39,916 nucleotides of DNA from Verrucomicrobiota bacterium (GTDB lineage Bacteria; Verrucomicrobiota; Verrucomicrobiia; Limisphaerales; UBA1100): positions 1-39,916 of the forward strand of contig JASLKQ010000023.1 in assembly GCA_030747505.1 (NCBI GenBank), in the 5' to 3' direction. The position numbers and the translations under genes were made by a program. The notes under the pieces are model-generated. The model ran no database searches, was not told where the DNA came from, and saw only the letters and a list, made by a program, of their open reading frames with translations. Each line of letters starts with the position of its first letter. Positions within the stretch are counted from its first letter, which is position 1. Shown here in pieces: positions 1 to 8,247 of the stretch.

Positions 1-2395
1 GAGCATATTCCTTTTCCACTTTCAATGATTCAGCGTTAAGCAGGCTTTGCATCACCTCAACTTCATAGGAATCCAACTCACCAGCCGGCTTGAGGATATA
101 ATCAACTTTTTTGGCAAAAGGAATATTACCAATCGTACGCAAGTTGCGTCCTGCGATCACCAGTGCGTGCTTGGCCTCAATTAAATCATCAACCGTCTCT
201 TCCAGCCCATAATGTTCCTTGAATTGCTCATCAAAGACTTCGGGCCAATGGGCGTTCATAATTGTCCTGCCCCCTTGATCCTCAGGCAAACCTTCCGAAC
301 ATCCCAAGCCGTGCCAGAGTTCCTCGGTGATAAATGGCATAAACGGATGAAATAATCGCAATGCATGGCCCATAACAAAATCAAACACTGCCAGAACATT
401 CGCTTTCCGGGCAGCGTCTTCACCGAAAAACGTCGCCTTGCAGGATTCCACATACCAGTCACAGAATTCACTCCAAAAGAACCTGTACAGGCTCCCGGTA
501 GCATCAGTGAACCGGTAAGCTTCAAAAGCAGCACTCACCTCAGTGATTGCCTGATCAAGCCGTAATAGAATCCATTTATCATCACTGGTCATTAGCTTTG
601 GGTCGATCTCACCTTCAGTCTCCCCCCCTTGCATTTGCCTGAAGCGGCAGGCATTCCAAAGCTTATTGGCAAAATTGCGGCCCAGCTCAACGTCCTTCTC
701 ATCAAAGAGCACATCCAGCCCCTGCGGTGCACTGCGCATGGTTCCAAAGCGCAGTGCATCAGCACCGTACTTGGCAATCAACTCCAAGGGATCAGGTGAA
801 TTACCCAGACTTTTGGACATTTTACGCCCCTTCTTGTCTCGTATAATCCCAGTAAAGTAGACATTTCGGAACGGCAACTCACCGCGGTACTCGTAGCCGG
901 CCATAATCATCCGGGCCACCCAGAAGAAAATAATATCAGGTCCAGTAACAAGATCCGTGGTGGGATAAAACTTTTTGAGCGTACCAGTTTCCTCAGGCCA
1001 ACCCATGGTCGCAAAGGGCCAAAGCCACGAACTACACCAGGTATCAAGCACATCAGGATCCTGCTCCCACTCATCACCCACTGGAGCCTCTAATCCACAG
1101 TAAATTTCTTCGCCGCGATACCAGACCGGGATCCGGTGCCCCCACCAAAGTTGACGACTAATACACCAATCCTGAAGCCCCTCCATCCAGTAATCATAGG
1201 TTTTAGTCCAGCGTTCGGGATAAAACTTAATTGTTCCATCCGCAACACAAGCACGCGAGGGGTCCTGACTTGGATATTTCAAAAACCACTGTTCAGACAA
1301 ACGTGGCTCAACCGGAACATCTGCACGCTCACTAAAACCGACATTATTTCTATAATCCTCTGTTTTTACGAGCGCACCCAGTTCCTCAAGTTGGGTGACT
1401 GCTTCCTGACGCGCCTCAAATCGATCCAGCCCGGCCAGCGCCTCTCCTGCAAGAGCATTCATTTTACCTTCCGCATCAATGACTTCAATAACCTCCACTC
1501 CATGACGTTGACCAATCTCAAAGTCTGCCTTGTCATGTGCCGGAGTTACCTTGAGCACCCCTGTGCCAAACTCAATATCGATGTGTTCATCAGCCACTAT
1601 TGGAAGATGTGTCTGATTCTCAACAGGCAAGGGACGAATGGCGTGTTTCCCGATCAGGTGACCGTAACGCGGATCCTTCGGATTAACAGCAATAGCTGTA
1701 TCCCCGGGAATGGTCTCAGGCCGGGTTGTCGCGATTTCAAGCCAGGTTCCGGATTCCTCAACCACCTGCACCTTAAAGTAAAAAAGCTGGCTATCCTGCT
1801 CCTTCATGATGACTTCCTCATCAGAAAGAGCCGTCAAGGATTTGGGGCACCAGTTGACCATACGTTTACCACGATAGATGAGTCCCTTCTCATAAAGATC
1901 CACAAAGACACGCTGCACACATTTTGTGTACTCCTCATCCATCGTGAAGCGTAGACGTGACCAATCACAGGAAGCACCCAGTTTCTTGAGTTGCTCGATG
2001 ATGATACCGCCGTGCTTCTCTTTCCACTCCCAGATGTGCTCAAGAAGCTTCTCCCTGCCAAGGTCGTCACGATGCTTCATCACGCCATCCTTCCGTAATT
2101 TGCGTTCCACAACACTTTGAGTCGCAATTCCGGCATGATCGGTTCCCGGCAACCACAACACTTCCTTGCCGTCCATGTGTGCCTTACGGGCCAAAATATC
2201 CTGAATGGTGTTGTTTAGCACATGCCCCATATGCAATACGCCAGTCACATTGGGCGGCGGAATGACTATTGAGTAGGCAGGACGCTTATCGCTAACACGC
2301 TCCGGATCCGCTTTAAAGCAGTCACCCTCCTCCCAGAACGCATACCATTTGTCTTCAACTGCGTGTGGCTCGTATGCCTTGGGAATTTCCGCCAT
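1..2395 (-). CDS. valS: Valyl-tRNA synthetase, C-terminus cut by window edge
   Basis: Class I aminoacyl-tRNA synthetase that charges tRNA-Val in the cytoplasm. About 798 residues are visible, running from an ATG at 2395 off the left edge. The class I HIGH-type motif appears as PPPNVTGVLHMGH (HMGH at residues 55-58) and the KMSKS loop as RKMSKSLGN (KMSKS about 525-529). Between them lies an editing (CP1) domain containing TTRPETIPGDTA, typical of Val/Ile/Leu enzymes. The PNVTG wording before the HIGH motif and the overall pattern fit ValRS rather than IleRS. The missing part should be the C-terminal coiled-coil arm. The start is 34 bases after the cimA stop, so the two are probably cotranscribed. 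I see no good Shine-Dalgarno at this start. Confidence 0.97.
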   Translation of the reverse strand, partial: MAEIPKAYEPHAVEDKWYAFWEEGDCFKADPERVSDKRPAYSIVIPPPNVTGVLHMGHVLNNTIQDILARKAHMDGKEVLWLPGTDHAGIATQSVVERKLRKDGVMKHRDDLGREKLLEHIWEWKEKHGGIIIEQLKKLGASCDWSRLRFTMDEEYTKCVQRVFVDLYEKGLIYRGKRMVNWCPKSLTALSDEEVIMKEQDSQLFYFKVQVVEESGTWLEIATTRPETIPGDTAIAVNPKDPRYGHLIGKHAIRPLPVENQTHLPIVADEHIDIEFGTGVLKVTPAHDKADFEIGQRHGVEVIEVIDAEGKMNALAGEALAGLDRFEARQEAVTQLEELGALVKTEDYRNNVGFSERADVPVEPRLSEQWFLKYPSQDPSRACVADGTIKFYPERWTKTYDYWMEGLQDWCISRQLWWGHRIPVWYRGEEIYCGLEAPVGDEWEQDPDVLDTWCSSWLWPFATMGWPEETGTLKKFYPTTDLVTGPDIIFFWVARMIMAGYEYRGELPFRNVYFTGIIRDKKGRKMSKSLGNSPDPLELIAKYGADALRFGTMRSAPQGLDVLFDEKDVELGRNFANKLWNACRFRQMQGGETEGEIDPKLMTSDDKWILLRLDQAITEVSAAFEAYRFTDATGSLYRFFWSEFCDWYVESCKATFFGEDAARKANVLAVFDFVMGHALRLFHPFMPFITEELWHGLGCSEGLPEDQGGRTIMNAHWPEVFDEQFKEHYGLEETVDDLIEAKHALVIAGRNLRTIGNIPFAKKVDYILKPAGELDSYEVEVMQSLLNAESLKVEKEYA

Positions 2396-2429
2396 CGATT
2401 TTGAAATTACAGGTGCCTTTAAAATAGAG

Positions 2430-3998
2430 TTATTTCTTCAACAGGCGAAATTCGATGCTGTCCAGCAAGGCCTGCAGACTGGCATCAATAATATTTTCAT
2501 TTACGCCCACCGTATACCAACGATCCTTGCCATCGGTAGACTCTATCAAGACCCGCGTCTTGGCGGCTGTTCCTGACCCGCGCGATGAGTTAAGAATACG
2601 CACCTTGTAGTCAGTAAGTCTCACCTGCTTTAACACAGGATAAAAACCGCGTAGAGCATTACGTAAAGCCTGATCAAGAGCATTTACCGGCCCATCACCG
2701 TCAGCCACGGTGTGGGCGGACTTCCCTCCGACAGTCACCTTCACGGTCGCCTCACACAGGTGCTCTTCAGCGTCGCCGCGAGCCGACACATGATAAGCTT
2801 CCAGATGAAACGCCGGCTCCACGCGTCCCAACGCCTTTCGGATCAATAGAGCCAAAGATCCTTCCGCCCCTTCATAATCATAACCTTGATGCTCCTGTTC
2901 CTTTACCGCCGCAAGAATTGCCTTGAGTTCAGGTGCATCATTATCAATGCGAATCCCCATCTCCTGAGCCTTCATCACGATGTTACTGCGACCAGCCAGA
3001 TCGCTTACAAGAATCCGGCGCCGATTGCCCACTGTATCCGGATTGGCGTGCTCGAAACTATGGGCCACCTTTTGCACTGCATTCACATGCATCCCTCCCT
3101 TGTGGGCAAAGGCGGTCCCGCCAACCCATGGTTGACGACGATCTGGAATTAAATTGGCCACCTCATCCACAAAACGCGACAGATCAGCCAACTTCTTGAT
3201 CCTTGCCTTGGGAATGGAACGTCTACCCATCTTTAAGCTGATATTTGGAATGGCACTGGTCAGGTTGCAGTTACCGGTGCGTTCCCCGTATCCATTGATG
3301 GTTCCCTGCACTTGGGACGCTCCCTGCTCCATTGCAGCAATTGCATTGGCCACAGCCAAACCAATATCATTATGGGTATGGATACCGATCGGACATAAAA
3401 GTTCCCTCCGCGCAGTCGCCGTAATTTCGGCTATTTCACCGGGCAATGTCCCTCCATTGGTGTCACACAACACTACAAAATCAGCCCCAGCCTCCTCAGC
3501 GGCCTTCCAGGTGGCCAGAGCATACTCCGGGTCATCCTTGTAGCCATCCAGGGCATGCTCAGCATCATAGATCACCTTGCGCCCCTTTTTCTTTAGGAAA
3601 GCAATGGTATCACCAATCATTGCCAGATTTTCCTTGGGCGTGGTGCGCAGCACTTCCTTTACATGTAAAAGCCAGGTTTTCCCAAAGATGGTTACTACCG
3701 GGGTCTTGGCATCAATCAGAAGCTTTACCTGCGGATCATCCTCGGCCGCAACCTTCTTTCGGCGCGTGGAACCAAAAGCCGCAATCTGCGCATTCTTCCA
3801 CTTGCGTCTGGCAGCCTGCTTGAAAAATTCAATATCCTTGGGGTTACTGCCCGGCCACCCGCCTTCCACATAGTGCACACCAAAGGAATCGAGTTTTTCA
3901 GCGACGCGCAACTTATCGGCGACTGAAAAACTCACCCCTTCACCCTGTGTGCCATCCCGCAGGGTGGTGTCATAGATTTCCACCAAGTCTTTACTCAT
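2430..3998 (-). CDS. cimA: Citramalate synthase
   Basis: 522 residues, of the 2-isopropylmalate/homocitrate synthase family and the CimA type, which condenses acetyl-CoA with pyruvate to (R)-citramalate and so gives a threonine-independent route to isoleucine. The N-terminal TIM-barrel signature YDTTLRDGTQGEGVSFS is at residues 9-25. The metal-binding stretch GIHTHNDIGLAVANA and the following NGYGERTGNCNL segment are intact. The C-terminal part (about 390-522) matches a LeuA-type dimerisation/regulatory domain, where isoleucine feedback is known in the family. The wording after the first motif (FGVHYVEGGWPGSNPKD) is typical of CimA rather than LeuA. AksA or NifV-type homocitrate synthase is the less likely alternative. 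It lies between a small unknown gene (81 bases upstream) and valS (34 bases downstream) on the same strand. Confidence 0.9.
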   Translation of the reverse strand: MSKDLVEIYDTTLRDGTQGEGVSFSVADKLRVAEKLDSFGVHYVEGGWPGSNPKDIEFFKQAARRKWKNAQIAAFGSTRRKKVAAEDDPQVKLLIDAKTPVVTIFGKTWLLHVKEVLRTTPKENLAMIGDTIAFLKKKGRKVIYDAEHALDGYKDDPEYALATWKAAEEAGADFVVLCDTNGGTLPGEIAEITATARRELLCPIGIHTHNDIGLAVANAIAAMEQGASQVQGTINGYGERTGNCNLTSAIPNISLKMGRRSIPKARIKKLADLSRFVDEVANLIPDRRQPWVGGTAFAHKGGMHVNAVQKVAHSFEHANPDTVGNRRRILVSDLAGRSNIVMKAQEMGIRIDNDAPELKAILAAVKEQEHQGYDYEGAEGSLALLIRKALGRVEPAFHLEAYHVSARGDAEEHLCEATVKVTVGGKSAHTVADGDGPVNALDQALRNALRGFYPVLKQVRLTDYKVRILNSSRGSGTAAKTRVLIESTDGKDRWYTVGVNENIIDASLQALLDSIEFRLLKK

Positions 3999-4079
3999 CC
4001 ATCCCGCCTAAGCGGGTGCGAGTTCTACCGCGAAATCCATTCTCCATGCAAACCTCAAAAAGGGTGTATCCCGGTCATT

Positions 4080-4295
4080 TCAGGCCGAATTACACACCTT
4101 ATGACGAGAAGGAAACTCAAAGCGGGTTTGGATGGGTCGAGAAACTGGATGAACCTCCTCAGAGTCAATCATTTTGCGGATTTGACCAAACCACCAACCG
4201 GCCTGCGGCAGACGACGAGGACGCTGTTTCGCCCGGCAAACCATAGTTGATGAATTAAGACCCAGTTCCATTTGTTTATTCAGTTCATTATACAT
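4080..4295 (-). CDS. Small basic protein of unknown function
   Basis: A 71-residue product that I do not recognise. The ATG at 4295 is preceded by AAGGAG with an 8-base spacer, one of the best ribosome binding sites in the window, which is the main reason to call it a gene. The middle is rich in Arg, Lys and Trp (KQRPRRLPQAGWWFGQIRKMID, about residues 23-44), with no membrane segment or signal peptide. It reads toward cimA (81-base gap) and could be the first gene of the cimA-valS unit. My recollection is that short Arg/Trp-rich proteins of this kind recur in Verrucomicrobiota, but I cannot verify this. No function is proposed. The alternative is a chance open frame in the leader of cimA. Confidence 0.55.
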   Translation of the reverse strand: MYNELNKQMELGLNSSTMVCRAKQRPRRLPQAGWWFGQIRKMIDSEEVHPVSRPIQTRFEFPSRHKVCNSA

Positions 4296-4340
4296 TTTTT
4301 GTGCTCCTTGATTTTCGAATTAATCTCTGGCGCACAGCAT

Positions 4341-4367
4341 GACAGCAATGGTTAGACATTTGCTGTC
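4341..4367. other. Inverted repeat between divergent starts
   Basis: A perfect 8-base inverted repeat, GACAGCAA (4341-4348) and TTGCTGTC (4360-4367), with an 11-base spacer. It lies in the 126-base gap between the divergent starts of the small protein (4295) and cysS (4422). It could be a two-half-site operator or an RNA hairpin in one of the leaders. No T-run follows on either side, so it is not a terminator. I cannot define promoters in this gap. Confidence 0.4.
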
Positions 4368-4421
4368 CAATGTAAAAAAAATTTCGCATCCTTTCTTTTC
4401 CCCCGCTAGGTTGCGCTGCGC

Positions 4422-5834
4422 ATGGCACTAAGCTTACACAACACCCTTAGTCGAAAGGTGGAACCTTTTATCCCGCTCGACCCAACAGGGAAAAAGGTGG
4501 GAATGTATTGTTGCGGCCCTACCGTGCATGACTTTGCGCATATCGGTAATTTTCGAACCTTTGTCTTTTCTGACCTGGTGCGGCGTTACCTCGATTTTCA
4601 CGGATATACCCTCACCCACGTGATGAATATCACCGATGTAGAGGATAAAATCATCGCCCGCGTGCGCGAGCAAAAGACTACTCTGGGTGAATACACCGCC
4701 AAGTATCAGGATGCGTTTTTTGAGGATCTCAAGATCCTTAATTGTGTAGACCCGCACCATATTCCCAAGGCCACCGATCATATCCCTGAAATGATCGATT
4801 TAATTGGCAAGCTCATGGAGCGTGGTGTTGCCTATCAGGCCCCCGATAAATCAATCTATTTTTCCATTGAGAAATACCAGGGTTGCGGCTGCCAATACGG
4901 CAAACTCGTAAAACTTAATTTTGAAGAAATGCGACAGGGCGAACGTGTGACCGATGATGAATATGAAAAGGAATCCATTGGCGACTTTGCCCTCTGGAAA
5001 GCCCGCGTCGATGAGGATGGCGAAGTGTATTGGCCCAGCCCGTGGGGAGAAGGCCGACCCGGTTGGCACATTGAATGCAGTGCCATGAGTATGAAGATAT
5101 TAGGAACCAGCTTTGATCTTCACTTGGGAGGCGAAGACCTTGCCTTCCCGCATCACGAGGATGAAATCGCTCAAAGCGAAGGGGCCAACGTTCAGGAGGA
5201 GGGTAAACCGTTTGTAAAGTATTGGCTACACGGTGCGCACCTTTTGGTGGAGGGAAAGAAGATGAGTAAGAGTCTGGGTAATTTCTACACCCTGCGGAAC
5301 CTCCTCGATAAAGGCTATAACGGCCGCGAGATTCGCCAACTAATGATCAGTGCACATTACCGTGAGACCTTCAATTTCACCCTAGATGGACTGGCCGGCG
5401 CGCGCACCGCCCTCAACCGGATTAATGAATGTGTAACAAAGCTACGCGGAGTTTCCGGTGACACACACTCCGAACCCGCTGATGAAGTAATTACAAAATT
5501 TACCACTGCACTTGATGATGACCTCAATGTCTCCAGTGCGTGGGGAGCAGTGTTTGACTGGGTTCGTGACTGCAATCGTAAACTTGCCAATGACTCGATG
5601 TCTGTGGAAACAGCTGCAGCTGAACTGGCCGCATGGGAGCGCATTGACACTGTCCTGGGAGTGGGCGTTGAAAACGAGGAAGCCCCAGCCCAACTGGTTG
5701 AACTCATGAACGAACGCACCCAGGCCCGTGAAGCCAAGGAGTTTGCGCGGGCTGATGCCATCCGCGACGAATTGTCCGCCAAAGGCTGGAGCATTGAGGA
5801 CACCTCACAAGGACCGCGCCTCAAGCGCCTTTAA
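4422..5834 (+). CDS. cysS: Cysteinyl-tRNA synthetase
   Basis: Class I aminoacyl-tRNA synthetase for cysteine, 470 residues (E. coli enzyme 461). The HIGH motif is HIGN (40-43), and KMSKS is at 280-284 in GKKMSKSLGNFYTL. Zinc ligands of the family are visible: Cys31 (in CCGPTV), Cys219 (in GWHIECSAMS), and His/Glu within FPHHEDEIAQS (about 244-248). The C-terminal anticodon-binding region is present and ends in a WSIEDTSQGPRLKR stretch typical of CysRS. The ATG at 4422 fits the conserved N-terminus (LHNTLSRKVE), although no strong Shine-Dalgarno precedes it. It is followed after 3 bases by tmk, so these form an operon. Confidence 0.97.
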   Translation: MALSLHNTLSRKVEPFIPLDPTGKKVGMYCCGPTVHDFAHIGNFRTFVFSDLVRRYLDFHGYTLTHVMNITDVEDKIIARVREQKTTLGEYTAKYQDAFFEDLKILNCVDPHHIPKATDHIPEMIDLIGKLMERGVAYQAPDKSIYFSIEKYQGCGCQYGKLVKLNFEEMRQGERVTDDEYEKESIGDFALWKARVDEDGEVYWPSPWGEGRPGWHIECSAMSMKILGTSFDLHLGGEDLAFPHHEDEIAQSEGANVQEEGKPFVKYWLHGAHLLVEGKKMSKSLGNFYTLRNLLDKGYNGREIRQLMISAHYRETFNFTLDGLAGARTALNRINECVTKLRGVSGDTHSEPADEVITKFTTALDDDLNVSSAWGAVFDWVRDCNRKLANDSMSVETAAAELAAWERIDTVLGVGVENEEAPAQLVELMNERTQAREAKEFARADAIRDELSAKGWSIEDTSQGPRLKRL

Positions 5835-5837
5835 ACT

Positions 5838-6464
5838 ATGGCTGGCCTATTCATCACTTTTGAGGGTACTGAAGGCTGCGGTAAATCCACCCACATCAAA
5901 AAACTGGCCGCGCGCTTGGAAACTGAAGGTCACACAGTACACACACTGCGTGAACCCGGTGGCACTGAAAGTGGCGAACCTATCCGGGAACTCCTCAAGC
6001 ATGGGCCAAAAAACTTATGTGCTGAAACCGAACTGCTGCTCATGAACGCCAGTCGCGCCCAGCTCGTGCGCGAAGTAATCCGCCCTGCCCTTGCAGCTGG
6101 CGAAATCGTTCTATGTGACCGGTTTTACGATTCCTCAATTGTCTATCAGGGTGTCGGCCGTGGATTGGACCCAAAACAGGTCCAAAGGGTGATCGACTTT
6201 GCAGTAGGAGACACATTGCCTGAGCTGACACTTCTTCTTCAAATCCCTTTGGAAACAAGCGAAGAACGTCGCGCACGCCGAGCCGACACCGACCGATTTG
6301 AGCAATCTGATCGTGCTTTTTTTGAACGGGTTGAACAGGGGTATCAGGATCTGGCCGCAGCACATCCTGTGCGAATCCACGCCATTAATGCTGATCTTTC
6401 CATAGAGGCTGTGGAAACCGAAATATGGAAAATTGTTTCAAATACCCTAAATAACCGAGAATAG
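5838..6464 (+). CDS. tmk: Thymidylate kinase
   Basis: 208 residues, the usual size. It phosphorylates dTMP to dTDP in the cytoplasm for DNA synthesis. The P-loop is GTEGCGKST (10-18), the DR(Y/F) motif appears as CDRFYDSS, and the LID region has RRADTDRFEQ. The ATG is 3 bases after the cysS stop, implying translational coupling. The product is complete, with nothing unusual seen. Confidence 0.95.
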   Translation: MAGLFITFEGTEGCGKSTHIKKLAARLETEGHTVHTLREPGGTESGEPIRELLKHGPKNLCAETELLLMNASRAQLVREVIRPALAAGEIVLCDRFYDSSIVYQGVGRGLDPKQVQRVIDFAVGDTLPELTLLLQIPLETSEERRARRADTDRFEQSDRAFFERVEQGYQDLAAAHPVRIHAINADLSIEAVETEIWKIVSNTLNNRE

Positions 6465-6512
6465 CCGTTGACATTCCCACCGGTTGAGGTAGCCTCCCGC
6501 TCCCTTTTTCCC

Positions 6513-6833
6513 ATGGCAAACAAGGTAAAAATTACAGTAAAAAAGGTTTCGGAGCTAAAGCCGGACGAAAAACGCGAATGGAAGCGCGACTACCTAAAGC
6601 GTAAGCTAGAACGCAAAACCGAACACAATAACCGTGTGCGGGACCGCTTGGCCAACCTTCGCCGGACACTGCGCAAGGCTACCGAGACCAAAGATAACGC
6701 CAAGGCAAACGCAACCCTCAAGGAAATGTACAGCGCCTTGGACAAGGCAGCCAAAGTGGGTGTCATCCATAAAAGTACTGCAGCACGCCGCAAGAGCCGC
6801 TACTCGGCACAAGTTAAGGCCATCGCAGCTTAA
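6513..6833 (+). CDS. rpsT: Small ribosomal subunit protein bS20
   Basis: 106 residues, Lys/Arg-rich and helical, matching ribosomal protein S20, which binds 16S rRNA early in assembly. The C-terminal half (KVGVIHKSTAARRKSRYSAQV) is the diagnostic segment (compare GLIHKNKAARHKA in E. coli). I chose the ATG at 6513 because the family begins MAN; an in-frame TTG at 6468 would add 15 residues without family support. At 106 residues it is about 20 longer than E. coli S20 (87), mainly through an N-terminal KITVKKVSELKPDEKREWKRD stretch. It lies 48 bases after tmk and just before a strong terminator. No convincing ribosome site is seen directly upstream. Confidence 0.93.
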   Translation: MANKVKITVKKVSELKPDEKREWKRDYLKRKLERKTEHNNRVRDRLANLRRTLRKATETKDNAKANATLKEMYSALDKAAKVGVIHKSTAARRKSRYSAQVKAIAA

Positions 6834-6847
6834 AGAAAATTTAAAGA

Positions 6848-6878
6848 AAGCGCCCGCCGCGAGGCTGGGCGCTTTTTT
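6848..6878 (+). terminator. Rho-independent terminator after rpsT
   Basis: A perfect 8-bp stem, AAGCGCCC (6848-6855) and GGGCGCTT (6867-6874), with an 11-base loop, runs directly into a T tract (6873-6878). It begins 15 bases after the rpsT stop and should end the cysS-tmk-rpsT transcript. Confidence 0.92.
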
Positions 6879-6915
6879 GTTGCCCAAATGAGGCGACGAG
6901 CTAGAACCGCTGTTC

Positions 6916-8247
6916 ATGCGAAAGACATTACTTAGCTTATTGCTCTTTGCCCTCTCCTTATCTGCAGCAGATCGCAGACCCAATGTCATAATTATTTACA
7001 CTGATGACCAGGGCTCGGTCGATCTTAACTGTTACGGATCAAAAGACCTCGCCACGCCACATATGGATGGACTGGCCAGACGCGGGGTGCGGTTTACCCA
7101 GTTTTATGCGGCAGCACCGGTATGTTCGCCTTCGCGGGCGGGACTCTTGACCGGCCGTTACCCGGTGCGGGCTGGCATGCCGGGCAATGCGGGATCTACC
7201 AAGGGGAGAGCCGGCTTGGCGCCTAGCGAGGTGACTATTGCCGAAATGATGAAGGCAGCGGGTTATGCGACTGCGCACATCGGCAAGTGGCATTTGGGCT
7301 ACACACCCGAAACGATGCCCAACGGACAGGGCTTTGATCATTCCTTCGGACACATGGGTGGATGTATCGACAACTACTCACATTTCTTCTACTGGCAGGG
7401 CCCTAACCGGCATGATCTCTGGCGCAACGGGAAAGAGATCTTTGAGGACGGAAAATTCTTTCCAGAACTGATGGCCGCGGAGGCCGCAAAGTTTATTGAA
7501 CAAAATAGAAAGAATCCCTTTTTCATGTATTTCGCATTGAACACTCCACACTATCCTTATCAGGGATACGCCAAGTGGCTAAAGCATTACGCAAAGCTAC
7601 CCTACCCTCGTAACCTGTACGCAGCGTTCCTCTCCACACAGGACGAGGCCATAGGTCAACTTGTGGCGACGGTGGACAAACTCGGATTACGGAAGGACAC
7701 GATCATCATTTTCCAGAGTGACCACGGTCACAGCCATGAGGAGCGCGCTCATTTTGGAGGCGGCAGTTCAGGTCCGTATCGTGGAGCCAAATTTTCTATG
7801 TTTGAAGGTGGCCTGCGTGTACCTGCCATCATCAGTTGGCCGGGGACTTTACCAGAAGGAGCAGTAAGAGATCAGGCAGTACACAGCTGCGATTGGCTGC
7901 CCACCATTGCCAAGTTTACTGGAGTTAAGCTATTGAATATGGATATCGATGGAAAAAGCATTGTGAGTGTAATCAAAAATGATAATGCCAAGACACCACA
8001 CGATGTATTACATTGGCAGACTGGCCGAAGCCGACCGCAGTGGGCGGTGCGTCAGGGCGACTGGAAGCTGATCGGCAACCCAAAGGACACCAGCAACAAG
8101 GCCCCCTTAACAACGAAGGACAAACTCTTTCTTGCGAATCTGAAAGAGAGCGTGAGTGAGATGGAAAATCTGGCTCAAGCCAATCCGGAGATCACTCAGC
8201 GGCTAAAAAAACTGCATGAGGATTGGGCTGCAAAGAATGTAAAATAA
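6916..8247 (+). CDS. Secreted type I sulfatase (formylglycine-dependent)
   Basis: 443 residues, alkaline phosphatase superfamily, arylsulfatase type. Residues 1-18 form a Sec signal peptide (RK, then a Leu-rich core, then SLSAAD), so it acts in the periplasm or outside. Asp30-Asp31 begin the metal site (YTDDQGS). The maturation motif is Cys70-Ser-Pro-Ser-Arg74 in CSPSRAGLLTGR, where Cys70 should become formylglycine. GKWHLG and FQSDHGHSHE supply further active-site residues. The substrate cannot be read from sequence; sulfated polysaccharide fragments are the usual target in this group. A formylglycine-generating enzyme must be encoded elsewhere. The gene starts 38 bases after the rpsT terminator and ends flush against the convergent esterase gene. 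Confidence 0.92.
   Translation: MRKTLLSLLLFALSLSAADRRPNVIIIYTDDQGSVDLNCYGSKDLATPHMDGLARRGVRFTQFYAAAPVCSPSRAGLLTGRYPVRAGMPGNAGSTKGRAGLAPSEVTIAEMMKAAGYATAHIGKWHLGYTPETMPNGQGFDHSFGHMGGCIDNYSHFFYWQGPNRHDLWRNGKEIFEDGKFFPELMAAEAAKFIEQNRKNPFFMYFALNTPHYPYQGYAKWLKHYAKLPYPRNLYAAFLSTQDEAIGQLVATVDKLGLRKDTIIIFQSDHGHSHEERAHFGGGSSGPYRGAKFSMFEGGLRVPAIISWPGTLPEGAVRDQAVHSCDWLPTIAKFTGVKLLNMDIDGKSIVSVIKNDNAKTPHDVLHWQTGRSRPQWAVRQGDWKLIGNPKDTSNKAPLTTKDKLFLANLKESVSEMENLAQANPEITQRLKKLHEDWAAKNVK

Noticed and set aside
1136-1954. A 272-codon open frame on the plus strand
   Set aside because: It lies entirely opposite valS, whose editing and catalytic domains read cleanly in the other direction. The product has no family-like pattern.
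6468-6496. TTGACA at 6468 as a promoter -35 for rpsT
   Set aside because: At 16-18 bases downstream only AGCCTC/TAGCCT-like sequence is found, a poor -10, and the TTG is also a possible start codon. Support is too weak for a feature.
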